A stretch of 64,000 bases of DNA from positions 28,541-92,540 of the forward strand of contig CALYBL010000014.1 in assembly GCA_944412495.1 (NCBI GenBank). The letters run 5' to 3'. Each line of letters opens with the position of its first letter. Positions within the stretch are counted from its first letter, which is position 1. The notes beneath the pieces were generated by a model, which was not told the DNA's origin, made no database searches, and saw only the letters and a list, made by a program, of their open reading frames with translations. Position numbers and translations under genes: made by a program. This document shows positions 8,382-17,042 of this stretch, in pieces. Source of the DNA: an uncultured Clostridia bacterium (GTDB lineage Bacteria > Bacillota > Clostridia > Oscillospirales > Acutalibacteraceae).

Positions 8382-9206
8382 ATGTTTATGATGTCAAGGT
8401 CAGGAGGCCGGCGGCTTATTACCGTGCCGCTGAGCATGATAACGCCGAATCCGAATCAGCCGAGAAGGGTGTTTGACGCCGAAGAGCTTATGGGACTTGC
8501 CGAGAGCATAAAGCGCAACGGAATACTCCAGCCCGTAACCGTCAGGCAGACGAGCGACGGGAAATATGAGATAATCGCCGGGGAAAGGCGGTGCCGTGCC
8601 GCGGCCATGGCAGGACTCAAGGCGGTGCCGTGCATAGTGACAGAGGTGGACGATAAGCGCTCGGCCATACTGTCGCTTATGGAAAACCTTCAGCGCAGTG
8701 ATTTGAACTGCTTTGAGGAGGCCGACGGCATAGCGCGTCTCATAAACAGCTGGGGCATAACCCAGCAGGAGGTGGCCGAGCGGCTGGGCAAGGCACAGTC
8801 GACTATTGCGAATAAGCTGAGGCTGCTGAGGCTTACGCCGGCGCAGCGCCGCAGAATAATAGACGCAGGACTTACCGAGCGGCATGCGCGTGCGCTGCTG
8901 CGCATATTGGACGACGCCCAGCGGGACAGCGCGCTTGACAGTATAATAAACAAAGGGCTTAACGTTTCCGACACAGATAAGCTTATCGACGAAATACTAA
9001 GTCCCAAGCAGGAGCCGGCCCCGGCGGCCGTAGCGTCGAAGCGCACTCCGATAGTGAGGGATTTGCGCCTCTTTATCAACACCATAAGCAAGGCCGTGGA
9101 TACCATGAATCAATCGGGGCTGAATGCGCGCACCGCAAAAAGCGAAACCGACGAGTACATAGAATACCGCGTTATAATACCAAAGGTCGGGCAAAAGATA
9201 AGCTGA
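8382..9206 (+). CDS. noc: ParB-family nucleoid occlusion protein (Noc-like)
   Basis: 274 residues. The ParB N-terminal CTP-binding domain (about 12-105) carries GERRCRAAAMAGL, followed by an HTH (TQQEVAERLGKAQSTIANKLRLL) and a C-terminal dimerisation region. It has ATG at 8382 with GAGGAGG eight bases upstream; the longer frame from 8319 has no ribosome site. Position between rsmG and soj is that of noc in Bacillus, and a second ParB (parB at 11346) is present, so this copy is best called Noc. Noc binds its own palindromes and inhibits septation over the nucleoid. No obvious Noc binding site was spotted in the window. Confidence 0.85.
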   Translation: MFMMSRSGGRRLITVPLSMITPNPNQPRRVFDAEELMGLAESIKRNGILQPVTVRQTSDGKYEIIAGERRCRAAAMAGLKAVPCIVTEVDDKRSAILSLMENLQRSDLNCFEEADGIARLINSWGITQQEVAERLGKAQSTIANKLRLLRLTPAQRRRIIDAGLTERHARALLRILDDAQRDSALDSIINKGLNVSDTDKLIDEILSPKQEPAPAAVASKRTPIVRDLRLFINTISKAVDTMNQSGLNARTAKSETDEYIEYRVIIPKVGQKIS

Positions 9207-9264
9207 TTAAGGGAGCCCTTGCGGCACCCGGCAAAACGGTGGAATTTAATATTATCAGAATGAA

Positions 9265-9289
9265 AGGGGCTCATGCGAGCCTCTTTTTG
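9265..9289 (+). terminator. Rho-independent terminator after noc
   Basis: AGGGGCTC and GAGCCTCT form an eight-base stem with one G-T pair around ATGC, followed by TTTTT. Confidence 0.75.
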
Positions 9290-9808
9290 CTTAATGAAAG
9301 GATGTGTCACATAAGTCCTTTGCGATGCCTTTTCAAAGGTGCTAATATCGGAGGAAGAAGATTTAATCGCAGACTAAAGTGCGGTTCAGGCTCAAAAGCG
9401 CGGAAACACTGAATTAGACGCTGACGTGGGTCACCGCCCGAATGGGTCTCTTTCAGCAAACGGCGGCATCTAACAATATATAGCAATATTTTATCAGTAT
9501 AAGCTCAGGCTTATATCAGCGCTTTTCGGCGTTTGCGGGACAGCTGCTTGTTTAGGACAAAAGAGCTTTAATATAGAGCGCAATAAAGCAGGCACAGGCT
9601 GCTGGCGGGAGATCAAAATCGGCGAGTCGGCCGTGAAAGTCCTTTACGAAAGCTGATTTCAGGGAATGCTCTGCAAAAGCAAGCGCCGGGAATTCCAAAG
9701 AGCAATTTTTTGTGGCCGCCTATTATAAAGGCCGCAAACGGGCAGCAGCCCTACTTATCATACATGGATTTTGCCGGGCGGTCAGAAGACTTAGGGATTC
9801 CTAAACAA
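9290..9808. other. Long intergenic stretch without a recognisable gene
   Basis: About 520 bases between the noc terminator and the soj parS site. I see no convincing reading frame, RNA or mobile element. Such GC-rich gene-free stretches recur in this window. Confidence 0.5.
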
Positions 9809-9824
9809 CGTTTCACGTGAAACA
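9809..9824. promoter_or_regulatory. parS site abutting the soj promoter
   Basis: CGTTTCACGTGAAACA matches the parS consensus at 15 of 16 positions, with the 14-base core perfect. Its end lies nine bases from the -35 box of the soj promoter, so ParB bound here could repress soj-parB or connect partition complex formation to expression. Confidence 0.85.
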
Positions 9825-9832
9825 TCACATGC

Positions 9833-9861
9833 TTTACATTAACGTCAAAATGTGATAAAAT
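9833..9861 (+). promoter_or_regulatory. Likely promoter of soj
   Basis: TTTACA (9833-9838), a 17-base spacer and TAAAAT (9856-9861). The untranslated leader would be about 270 bases, unusually long for soj. Confidence 0.6.
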
Positions 9862-10139
9862 ATCATAGCAAAAAACAGTATAGAATTTTTCGTACAGGCT
9901 ATGAAATGTATATCAACTGCATGGTTTTGCTGCGGCACAAAAGGCACGGCCTGTCCCCATGTGACGTAACAGTGTGACACGGGCTGCTTCTGCAACAAAG
10001 GATGCGGCCGCAGCAGGCCGGTGTGACGCAGGACTCAGACGCAGGTGCGGCGGGTAGCATCTGCAGAATTTATCGGAGAGTTATCAGAGCTGTACATAGA
10101 CTGAAAACGAAAGCTTATATATGTTTGGGAGGCTGAGCC

Positions 10140-10904
10140 TTGGGAAAAATAATAGCTGTCGCCAATCAGAAGGGCGGGGTCGGCAAAACGACGACCGCCG
10201 TAAACCTTTCGGCGGCAATAGGCGCTAAGGGCAAAAAGGTGCTTTTGATCGACCTTGACCCGCAGGGCAATACCACCAGCGGGTACGGCATAAATAAAAA
10301 GGGAATAGTTTCGTCCTCCTACGAAATGCTCATAGGCACGAGCGGCGCGGAGGAGTGCATAGTAGCATCGGACTTTAAAAACGTCGATGTGCTCCCTGCC
10401 AACATGTCGCTTGCCGGCGCGGAGATAGAGCTTATTGAGCTCGAGCACCGCGAGTCGCGGGTAAAAACGGCGCTGGCGCAGATAAAGGGAAAATATGATT
10501 TTATATTTATAGACTGTCCGCCTTCATTGGGTCTGATAACGCTGAACGCGCTTGCGGCGGCGGACACGCTGCTGGTGCCCATTCAGTGCGAATATTATGC
10601 GCTGGAGGGGCTGTCTCAGCTCATGGCGACGGTGCGCAGCGTAAAGCGGCTTTATAATCCCGAGCTGGACATAGAGGGCGTGCTGCTCACCATGTTTGAC
10701 GGGCGGCTTAATCTTACGCAGCAGGTGGTAAACGAGGTAAAGCGGTTTTTCCCCAAAAAGGTGTTTAAGACCTTTATACCCCGCGCCGTCCGGCTTTCAG
10801 AGGCGCCAAGCTTCGGCAAGCCTATTTTATATTACGATAAGTCGTCCAAGGGCGCAAAGGCCTATAACGAGCTGGCTAAAGAGGTAATAAAGAATAACAA
10901 ATGA
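10140..10904 (+). CDS. soj: Chromosome partitioning ATPase ParA/Soj
   Basis: 254 residues: a deviant Walker A KGGVGKTTT near residue 10, LIDLDPQGNTT and FIDCPPSLG. This is the short ParA form without an N-terminal HTH, typical of chromosomal Soj. Soj binds DNA non-specifically as an ATP dimer, is stimulated by ParB and, in Bacillus, regulates DnaA. It has a TTG start with GGGAGG seven bases upstream. Unlike most genomes, where soj and spo0J overlap, here parB lies 441 bases downstream. Confidence 0.95.
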   Translation: MGKIIAVANQKGGVGKTTTAVNLSAAIGAKGKKVLLIDLDPQGNTTSGYGINKKGIVSSSYEMLIGTSGAEECIVASDFKNVDVLPANMSLAGAEIELIELEHRESRVKTALAQIKGKYDFIFIDCPPSLGLITLNALAAADTLLVPIQCEYYALEGLSQLMATVRSVKRLYNPELDIEGVLLTMFDGRLNLTQQVVNEVKRFFPKKVFKTFIPRAVRLSEAPSFGKPILYYDKSSKGAKAYNELAKEVIKNNK

Positions 10905-11345
10905 GACAGCCGGCCACTAGGTGAAACGCCCGCACGGCCGCGTGAATACCTCTGCGGCGGACGGCGCCTGATACGACGATATGGGAGACTTTGCTCAGGC
11001 CGGGCGCCGCGCCGGACAGAGCTTACGCCATGGCCGGCAGCCGCTTTTGATTCCCTGAGTCGGACAAAAGGCCGCAGCTTCGGCAGCAGTAACAGTTGAG
11101 AAATGAGTATGCCGCGGCGCTGATATGGCGTCACTTAGCAGAAAACGGCGGCCTTGAGCAGCTAAGCATAAGCGTCTTAGACCTATCCGCATATACCGCG
11201 GCTTGGCGGGCTCTGCCGCACGCATACGGTAAAGACTGCCGGACGGCATCATGCCCTTACAGGCCGGCGTATTAAGGAAATTATTACAGGTCATATCCAC
11301 TTTAAGCTTGTAACAGGATAAAGAAGAAAATAATGGAGGAAAATC
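10905..11345. other. Gene-free gap between soj and parB
   Basis: 441 bases with no supported frame on either strand, no clear hairpin terminator and no promoter of good quality. The gap separates two genes that are usually overlapping. Its content is unexplained. Confidence 0.5.
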
Positions 11346-12179
11346 ATGGCAAAAAAAGGCGGACTCGGCCGCGGACTCGACGCGCTGTTTGAGGACAACA
11401 GCGAGCTGTCCTCCGAAACGGCTGAGCTGAGAATATCGCAGATAGAGCCCAACCGGGGGCAGCCGCGCCGCAAATTTGACGAGCAGGCGCTCAGCGAGCT
11501 TGCCGAATCCATAGCGCAGCACGGCGTAGTGCAGCCGCTGTTAGTGCGCTCCATAGGCGGCGGCCGGTATCAGATAGTGGCCGGAGAGCGACGGTGGCGC
11601 GCGTCGCGCATGGCGGGTCTGCAGTCGGTGCCGGCGGTGATACGCGAGCTCAGCGACGAGCAGACGATGGAGATAGCGCTCATAGAAAACCTTCAGCGCG
11701 AGGACTTAAACGCCATTGAAGAGGCGGAGGGCTATAGGGCATTAATAGACAAATTCGGCCTGACGCAGGAGCAGGTGGCAGCCCGCGTGGGGAAATCGCG
11801 CCCGGCGGTATCAAACGCAATGCGCCTGCTGTCGCTGCCGGACGAAATAACGGACAAAATGCGCAGCGGCGAAATATCCGCGGGACACGGCCGCGCCCTG
11901 CTTGCCATAACTGATGATGAACTCAGGAAAAAAGCAGTGGGAATGATACTTTCCGGCGCGTCCGTGAGGGAGATTGAAGGCTTGAGCCGCAAACCGGCCA
12001 CGTCACCAAAGCAAAAAAGGCCGGCGGACGTATATTACAGCGAGGCTCAGATAGCCATGAGCGAAAGCCTCGGCCGAAAGGTCAAAATCATACCGGGCAG
12101 GAAAAAGGGCGTTATACAGATAGAATTTTACGGCAAGGACGACCTTAAAAATATAGCCGACATGCTTGATAAGGCATAA
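11346..12179 (+). CDS. parB: Chromosome partitioning protein ParB/Spo0J
   Basis: 277 residues. The conserved N-terminus [11 protein letters not shown] activates the Soj ATPase. The CTPase domain has [13 protein letters not shown], and the HTH is [27 protein letters not shown]. The C-terminal dimerisation domain ends near residue 270. It loads at parS (7177 and 9809 here), slides as a CTP clamp and recruits SMC. It has ATG with GGAGG six bases upstream. serS starts 13 bases after the stop and is probably co-transcribed. Confidence 0.95.
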   Translation: MAKKGGLGRGLDALFEDNSELSSETAELRISQIEPNRGQPRRKFDEQALSELAESIAQHGVVQPLLVRSIGGGRYQIVAGERRWRASRMAGLQSVPAVIRELSDEQTMEIALIENLQREDLNAIEEAEGYRALIDKFGLTQEQVAARVGKSRPAVSNAMRLLSLPDEITDKMRSGEISAGHGRALLAITDDELRKKAVGMILSGASVREIEGLSRKPATSPKQKRPADVYYSEAQIAMSESLGRKVKIIPGRKKGVIQIEFYGKDDLKNIADMLDKA

Positions 12180-12192
12180 GAGGAGGACGATT

Positions 12193-13482
12193 ATGTTAGA
12201 TATTAAACTTATACGCACAAATCCGGACATGGTAAAGCAGGCCATGAAAAACCGCGGCGCCGATATGGACGCCGTTATAGACGAGCTGCTGCAGATTGAC
12301 GTTCAGCGCAGGGACATTATGGCAAGGGCCGAGAGCATGAAGGCCCGGCAGAACGAAATGACCAAGCAGATCCCACGCCTAAAAAAAGAGGGCGCCGACA
12401 TTGCGTCGGTGATGGAGGAAATGAAGCAGCTTTCATCCAATATAAAGCTTGCGGACACGGAGGTATCGGCGCTGAATGAAAAGCAGAGCCGCATACTTCT
12501 GCAGATACCGAACATCAATCACGAGAGCGTGCCGATAGGCCGGGACGACAGCGAAAATGTCGAGGTGCGCCGCTGGGGGACGCCGCGTCAGTTCGATTTT
12601 GAGCCGCAGCCGCACTGGGACATAGGCGCGCAGATGGATATACTCGACCCGCAGACGGCGGCAAAGGTGACGGGAGCGCGCTTCCATTTTTATAAAAAGG
12701 CCGGCGCAAAGCTCGAGCGTGCGATAATGAATTTCTTCCTTGACACCCACACGTCGAACGGCTACACCGAGGTGCGCCCGCCGTTTATAGTAAACCGCGC
12801 GTCGATGACTGGCACGGGTCAGCTGCCGAAGTTTGAGGAGGACGCCTTTAAGCTCGACGGGCTTGACTATTTCCTCGTGCCGACGGCTGAGGTGCCGGTC
12901 ACGAACATGTACCGCGACCAAATATTGAACGGCGAGGACCTTCCGCTCAGCTACTGCGCGTACACCGCCTGCTTCAGGGCGGAGGCGGGCAGTGCCGGCA
13001 AGGACACGCGCGGCCTTATACGTCAGCATGAGTTCAGCAAGGTGGAGCTCGTTAAGTTCACAAAGCCGGAGCAGGGCTATGATGAGCTTGAAAAGCTCAC
13101 TAACAACGCGGAAGAGCTGCTCATTAAGCTTGGCCTGCCGTACAGGGTCATGGCGCTGTGCACCGGCGATACCGGCTTTTCAAGCGCAAAGACCTATGAT
13201 TTGGAGGTGTGGCTGCCCTCTTACAACAGGTATGTGGAGATTTCGAGCTGCTCCTGCTACAGCGATTTTCAGGCAAGGCGCGCGAATATAAAATACAAGA
13301 ACGACATAAAGGACAAGGCACAGTACGTATATACATTAAACGGCTCGGGCCTTGCGGTGGGGCGCACGATGGCTGCTGTTATAGAGAATTATCAGAATCC
13401 CGACGGCAGCGTCACGATACCCGAGGTGCTGAGGCCGTACATGGGCGGCATGATTATCGCAAGGGACGGTACGGTACAGTGA
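12193..13482 (+). CDS. serS: Seryl-tRNA synthetase
   Basis: 429 residues. An N-terminal two-helix coiled arm (about 30-110) grips the long variable arm of tRNA-Ser. The class II catalytic core has the motif 2 region [27 protein letters not shown] and motif 3 [19 protein letters not shown]. It has ATG at 12193 with AGGAGG upstream; the in-frame ATG at 12166 lies within parB and is rejected. The stop codon overlaps the start of the thioesterase gene. No T-box leader is visible in the short gap from parB. Confidence 0.96.
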   Translation: MLDIKLIRTNPDMVKQAMKNRGADMDAVIDELLQIDVQRRDIMARAESMKARQNEMTKQIPRLKKEGADIASVMEEMKQLSSNIKLADTEVSALNEKQSRILLQIPNINHESVPIGRDDSENVEVRRWGTPRQFDFEPQPHWDIGAQMDILDPQTAAKVTGARFHFYKKAGAKLERAIMNFFLDTHTSNGYTEVRPPFIVNRASMTGTGQLPKFEEDAFKLDGLDYFLVPTAEVPVTNMYRDQILNGEDLPLSYCAYTACFRAEAGSAGKDTRGLIRQHEFSKVELVKFTKPEQGYDELEKLTNNAEELLIKLGLPYRVMALCTGDTGFSSAKTYDLEVWLPSYNRYVEISSCSCYSDFQARRANIKYKNDIKDKAQYVYTLNGSGLAVGRTMAAVIENYQNPDGSVTIPEVLRPYMGGMIIARDGTVQ

Positions 13483-14216
13483 CGGATTTGTCGAAGGTAT
13501 ATTATACTCCGGTGACGATAGCGTCGTATGACGGCGATTTAAACCGACGCATAAAGCCGTCGTCCATACTCAAATACCAGCAGGAGATAGGCGAGTTGCA
13601 GCTCGACTCGGTGGGACTTAAATACTCCTATCTTTACGATAAGGGCATGGTATTTCTCCTCACCCGCGCAATGGGAGTTATATATAACGCGCCGTGCTTT
13701 GAGGATAAGGTCACGCTCAGCACGTACAGCTGCGGCCCCAAGGGAGCGAACTTCATCAGGGGATATGAGTTTATCGGCGGCGACGGCAGCGTGCTCATAC
13801 ACTCTGTCTCGCTGTTTGTGCTTACCGACCCTTTGGCGCATAATATTCTGCGCCCGTCGGCGGCGGATATATTCGATATAAAGCACAACGGCGAGATAAA
13901 GGAAAAGGAGCTGCCGCAGCGAATTGTCCTGCCGGACGGAATGAAGAAGGAGTCCGAGCGGGTCATACGCTTTACGGACATTGACTATAACGGACATTTA
14001 AACAACGCCGTTTACGCCGACATAGCCATGGACTATGCTCCGTTAAGGCTGTCGTCATCGCCGCTGCGGCGGTATGACATAAACTTCCTCGGCGAGGCCA
14101 GACTGGGCGACAGCCTTGACATAAGCACGCACACTGACGGCGGCACATTTTACATCGGCGCAAGCCATGAGCGCGGCAGGTGCTTTGCCGCCCGGCTGGA
14201 GTTTGATGCAAAATAA
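13479..14216 (+). CDS. Acyl-ACP thioesterase (FatA/FatB-like, double hotdog)
   Basis: 245 residues, in two hotdog halves. The C-terminal half carries [22 protein letters not shown], the catalytic Asn/His-containing signature of acyl-ACP thioesterases. The enzyme hydrolyses acyl-ACP and so sets chain length or releases free fatty acids. The GTG start overlaps the serS TGA stop by four bases, implying translational coupling. The open frame extends upstream within serS in another register, but that part is a shadow. Bacterial members are common in Clostridia of the gut. The preferred chain length cannot be read from sequence. Confidence 0.88.
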   Translation: MTDLSKVYYTPVTIASYDGDLNRRIKPSSILKYQQEIGELQLDSVGLKYSYLYDKGMVFLLTRAMGVIYNAPCFEDKVTLSTYSCGPKGANFIRGYEFIGGDGSVLIHSVSLFVLTDPLAHNILRPSAADIFDIKHNGEIKEKELPQRIVLPDGMKKESERVIRFTDIDYNGHLNNAVYADIAMDYAPLRLSSSPLRRYDINFLGEARLGDSLDISTHTDGGTFYIGASHERGRCFAARLEFDAK

Positions 14217-14520
14217 CGGTTGCGGGAGTAGCGGCTGTGGTTTTTTACAGGCCGGCCATGCCGCATGAGAGATGGGTTTTGCGTCGAATGTGACGGGCTC
14301 ACATAGTATTTACGCGGCAGAATAAAACCGGAGGCAGTGGCAGACATTACGAAAATGACGGTTAAGGCATAATTGAGACATAATACAAATAAACTGATAT
14401 AAAAGCAAATTTGCCGGAAGTGCGGATATTATATCATGCCGTTGGCATATATACGGATAGACAGCAGTCTTTGCACTGAGCCGTGTATTATCCGTTCCGG
14501 CGCCCTATACGGAGGGAAAA
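14217..14520. other. Intergenic region before murI
   Basis: About 300 bases, A/T-rich towards the middle, without a supported gene. A promoter for murI is expected but no well-spaced pair stands out. Confidence 0.4.
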
Positions 14521-15336
14521 ATGGACAAAAACGCTGCCATAGGGGTGTTCGATTCCGGTTTCGGCGGGCTGACCGCGGTAAGAGAGCTTATAAGGCTGCT
14601 GCCGGGCGAGGACATAATATATTTCGGCGACACCGGCAGGGTGCCGTACGGCTCAAAGAGCAGGGAAACGATAAAGAAATACGCCCTTCAGGACAGCAGA
14701 TTCCTTTTGTCCATGGGCGTAAAATATATAATAGTCGCGTGCGGCACGGCCAGCGCAGTAGCGGCGGACACAAAGGAAAAGCTGACGGTACCCATGACGG
14801 GCGTTGTGAATCCGACGGCTGCTGCTGCGGTCAAAGCCACGAAAAACGGCAAAATAGGAGTCATAGCCACTGCGGCCACGGTGGCCAGCCATGCTTATTT
14901 AAGGAGCATCAAGGCGCTGTCGCCCTCATGTGAGGTGGCAGAGCAGGCATGCCCGCTGTTTGTCCCGATGGTGGAGGAGGGGTGTGTCGACCGCGATGAC
15001 ATAGTCGTAAGGACGATGGTGGAAAGGTATCTTGGCGGGCTTAAGGGCATGGGAGCTGACACCCTCATATTGGGCTGCACGCATTATCCGCTGCTGACCG
15101 ACGCCATACGGGATTATATGGGCGGCGGCGTAGCGCTGATAAACTCAGGCGAGCAGGCGGCCCTGTTTGCGAAATCGGAGCTTGAGCGGCTCGGCCTGCT
15201 CAGCGGCAGAGCGTCGGGCGGGAGCACGGATTTTTATCTCAGCGACGACACGGAAAAATTCGGTGCTCTGGCGGAATATTATATCGGACGTCACCTTGAC
15301 GGACGAGTGGAGCGCATAGACATAGAAAAATACTGA
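14521..15336 (+). CDS. murI: Glutamate racemase
   Basis: 271 residues with GVFDSGFGGLTAVREL at the N-terminus, the first catalytic cysteine in VACGTASA and the second in GCTHYPLL. It converts L- to D-glutamate in the cytosol for peptidoglycan. It has ATG with GGAGGG four bases upstream. It stands alone, with long gene-free stretches on both sides. Confidence 0.95.
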   Translation: MDKNAAIGVFDSGFGGLTAVRELIRLLPGEDIIYFGDTGRVPYGSKSRETIKKYALQDSRFLLSMGVKYIIVACGTASAVAADTKEKLTVPMTGVVNPTAAAAVKATKNGKIGVIATAATVASHAYLRSIKALSPSCEVAEQACPLFVPMVEEGCVDRDDIVVRTMVERYLGGLKGMGADTLILGCTHYPLLTDAIRDYMGGGVALINSGEQAALFAKSELERLGLLSGRASGGSTDFYLSDDTEKFGALAEYYIGRHLDGRVERIDIEKY

Positions 15337-16165
15337 TATTACGGAATATTTTGAAAAGTCCCGGAAAACCAGTAAAATTGACGCTTTTGGCAATGTCAGG
15401 CGGCGCTTGCTGAACCACTGCCGCACCGTTTGCCCGTAAATTTTCGAAGAGCTGCATGGATTTAGGGTTAAGGGGGAGCAATAGGAGGAAGTGCCAAAAA
15501 GCCTGAGATATCAATGACCTGAAAGCTTTTATAAAGGAATATGAAAAAGATGATGGAATTATTTATTTGCCGCGGCAGACCAAGCCTGAAACTGAGGGAA
15601 AACGGGCACTGACGCAAAAGCGGCGGATACAGCTCCGTATGAGAGAGAATATTACAGCAGTGCAAGACAGCGTCGGCCCCGTGCCGGCCGGCTTTTAGCG
15701 TTCTTCGGACACAGCAGACGCGGCCTTGCCCACGTTGAGCATAATATGTGAAGTGTGCGGCGGCACGGAGCGGGCTTACTTGGAGGCTGGACCTGAGCGG
15801 CGAGCTTCGGACAAGCAGCGGAGGGACGGCGCCGAAGCAAACTGCGTTAAATACCGCGGCGGCTGATGCGGATTTTCTGCAGAGTCCCGGCGAACGGGAC
15901 TGAATTAAAAGCGCAGCGGCACGCGCTGTGTCGGACACAGCTTATCTTCCGTATAGCGTTGATGCGCAGCAGAGCTCTTGCGCATTTAAAGCCGCGCCGC
16001 ATACGGCCGTCTCTCCTTCATTTTCGGTCAGCCGTGCGAAGGGCAAGCCTGCAGTATAAGGGGCTTTGGCTGCAGAGAAGCAAAGGCTCATGCTTTTGCA
16101 GAGTAACGCAAAGAGGGAAATAAATTAAGGGTAAATTTAATCATGCATAGCAGACAGAGGAAATT
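15337..16165. other. 830-base gene-free stretch
   Basis: GC-rich sequence between murI and the DUF1934 gene. The open frames on both strands have unusual composition, no ribosome sites and no family resemblance, so I reject them. No terminator or RNA was recognised. Confidence 0.4.
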
Positions 16166-16615
16166 ATGGAAGTTATAATAAAGATTGAGAGCAACAACTT
16201 CATACCGGGCAGCAGTGACCCGGAAACGATAAACATAGTCACAAGGGGCAGCCTTGAGCTGCGCGACGGCGCGTATATACTGAATTATAAGGAACCGATG
16301 TCCGAGGACGACGGAGACGTGACGACGACGATAACCGTGGACAGCAGCAATGTGGTGGACGTCATGCGTTCGGGGAAAAACACAAGCCGTCTTACGGTGG
16401 AAAAGGGGCGGCGTCATCTGTGCAACTATGATACCGGCTACGGCTGCCTGATGATAGGTCTTTACGGTGAGCAGATAAAGAGCCGGCTGAGCGAAAACAG
16501 CGGCGAAATACTTATGCGCTACACTCTTGACGTCAATTCGGAGTATCAGAGCCTTAACGAGCTTAAGGTGAATTTTGAGCCGCCGCACGGCGCAGATCCG
16601 GCCGCAGGGCGTTAA
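16166..16615 (+). CDS. DUF1934 (YwiB-type) beta-barrel protein
   Basis: 149 residues. LTVEKGRRHLCNYDTGYG, then GLYGEQIKSRLSENSGEIL and MRYTLDVNSEY, match the DUF1934 pattern of B. subtilis YwiB, a lipocalin-like beta-barrel of unknown function. No signal peptide, so cytosolic. It has ATG with AGAGGAA upstream. It ends in a short proline-rich tail. In other Firmicutes it often lies near argS or cell-wall genes, but nothing here clarifies its role. Confidence 0.8.
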   Translation: MEVIIKIESNNFIPGSSDPETINIVTRGSLELRDGAYILNYKEPMSEDDGDVTTTITVDSSNVVDVMRSGKNTSRLTVEKGRRHLCNYDTGYGCLMIGLYGEQIKSRLSENSGEILMRYTLDVNSEYQSLNELKVNFEPPHGADPAAGR

Positions 16616-16662
16616 ATTTTGCAGGGCTATGCGCGGCGTCGAGACGCGATCATGCAAAGCGC

Positions 16663-16691
16663 TTGACACAAAAGCTCTGCCGTGTTAAAAT
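16663..16691 (+). promoter_or_regulatory. Strong sigma-A promoter of the ABC-F leader transcript
   Basis: Perfect TTGACA (16663-16668), a 17-base spacer and TAAAAT (16686-16691). The message starts near 16698, giving a leader of about 345 bases before the ABC-F start codon. Confidence 0.8.
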
Positions 16692-16723
16692 CTGCATAGC
16701 TTAATAAATTCGGAGAAACAGAT

Positions 16724-16816
16724 ATGAGCAGAAATATTTGGAAATTGGCGATACGAATCTGCTCTGTGCAAACGGTACCGGTGAAGCATTGTACAGAGCC
16801 AGCATATAAAGCATAA
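16724..16816 (+). CDS. 30-residue leader peptide upstream of the ABC-F gene
   Basis: An ATG-to-TAA frame begins MSRNIWKLAIRIC, with GGAG eight bases before the ATG. It is the first frame on the transcript from 16663. A hairpin lies inside it (CTCTGT with ACAGAG flanking GGTACC), and two terminator hairpins follow. This is the anatomy of attenuation leaders known for ABC-F resistance genes such as vmlR and msr: stalling of a drug-bound ribosome on the short frame alters downstream folding. The role is inferred. Confidence 0.55.
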   Translation: MSRNIWKLAIRICSVQTVPVKHCTEPAYKA

Positions 16817-16925
16817 CTGCTTTTTATTCACCGGGAGATGAGAAGAACCATACGCGCAGTGCCTTTGGCTCCTTGCGCAGGTTATTTATACTCGTTTTCC
16901 GGGGAAACTAATTTTTTGCGAACGC

Positions 16926-16961
16926 AGGCTGTGGCAATGTTTTGCACACAGCCTTTATTTT
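16926..16961 (+). terminator. First leader terminator (attenuator candidate)
   Basis: AGGCTGTG (16926-16933) pairs perfectly with CACAGCCT (16947-16954); the stem is extended inward by GCAA/TTGC and followed by TTATTTT. It lies between the leader peptide and the ABC-F gene. Confidence 0.8.
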
Positions 16962-16983
16962 GCAAGGGGATATGAATTGCAGA

Positions 16984-17020
16984 AGCAGAGGGCTGATTAA
17001 TAAATGCCCTCTGCTCTTTT
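16984..17020 (+). terminator. Second leader terminator directly before the ABC-F gene
   Basis: A perfect ten-base stem, AGCAGAGGGC (16984-16993) with GCCCTCTGCT (17006-17015), is followed by CTTTT. It ends 23 bases before the ABC-F start codon, so transcription must read through it for the gene to be expressed. Confidence 0.85.
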
Positions 17021-17042
17021 AATAAATGGAGAAGTGACTAAT

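Noticed and set aside
10995..11522. 175-codon minus-strand frame overlapping parB
   Set aside because: It is antisense to a certain gene and lacks a ribosome site; a shadow of GC-rich codon bias.
15468..15938. 156-codon minus-strand frame between murI and the DUF1934 gene
   Set aside because: Composition is not protein-like, no ribosome site, no family resemblance.
17004..17042. Upstream ATG at 17004 as the ABC-F start
   Set aside because: It lies inside the second terminator stem and has no ribosome site; MSLLEITNL at 17043 matches the family start.
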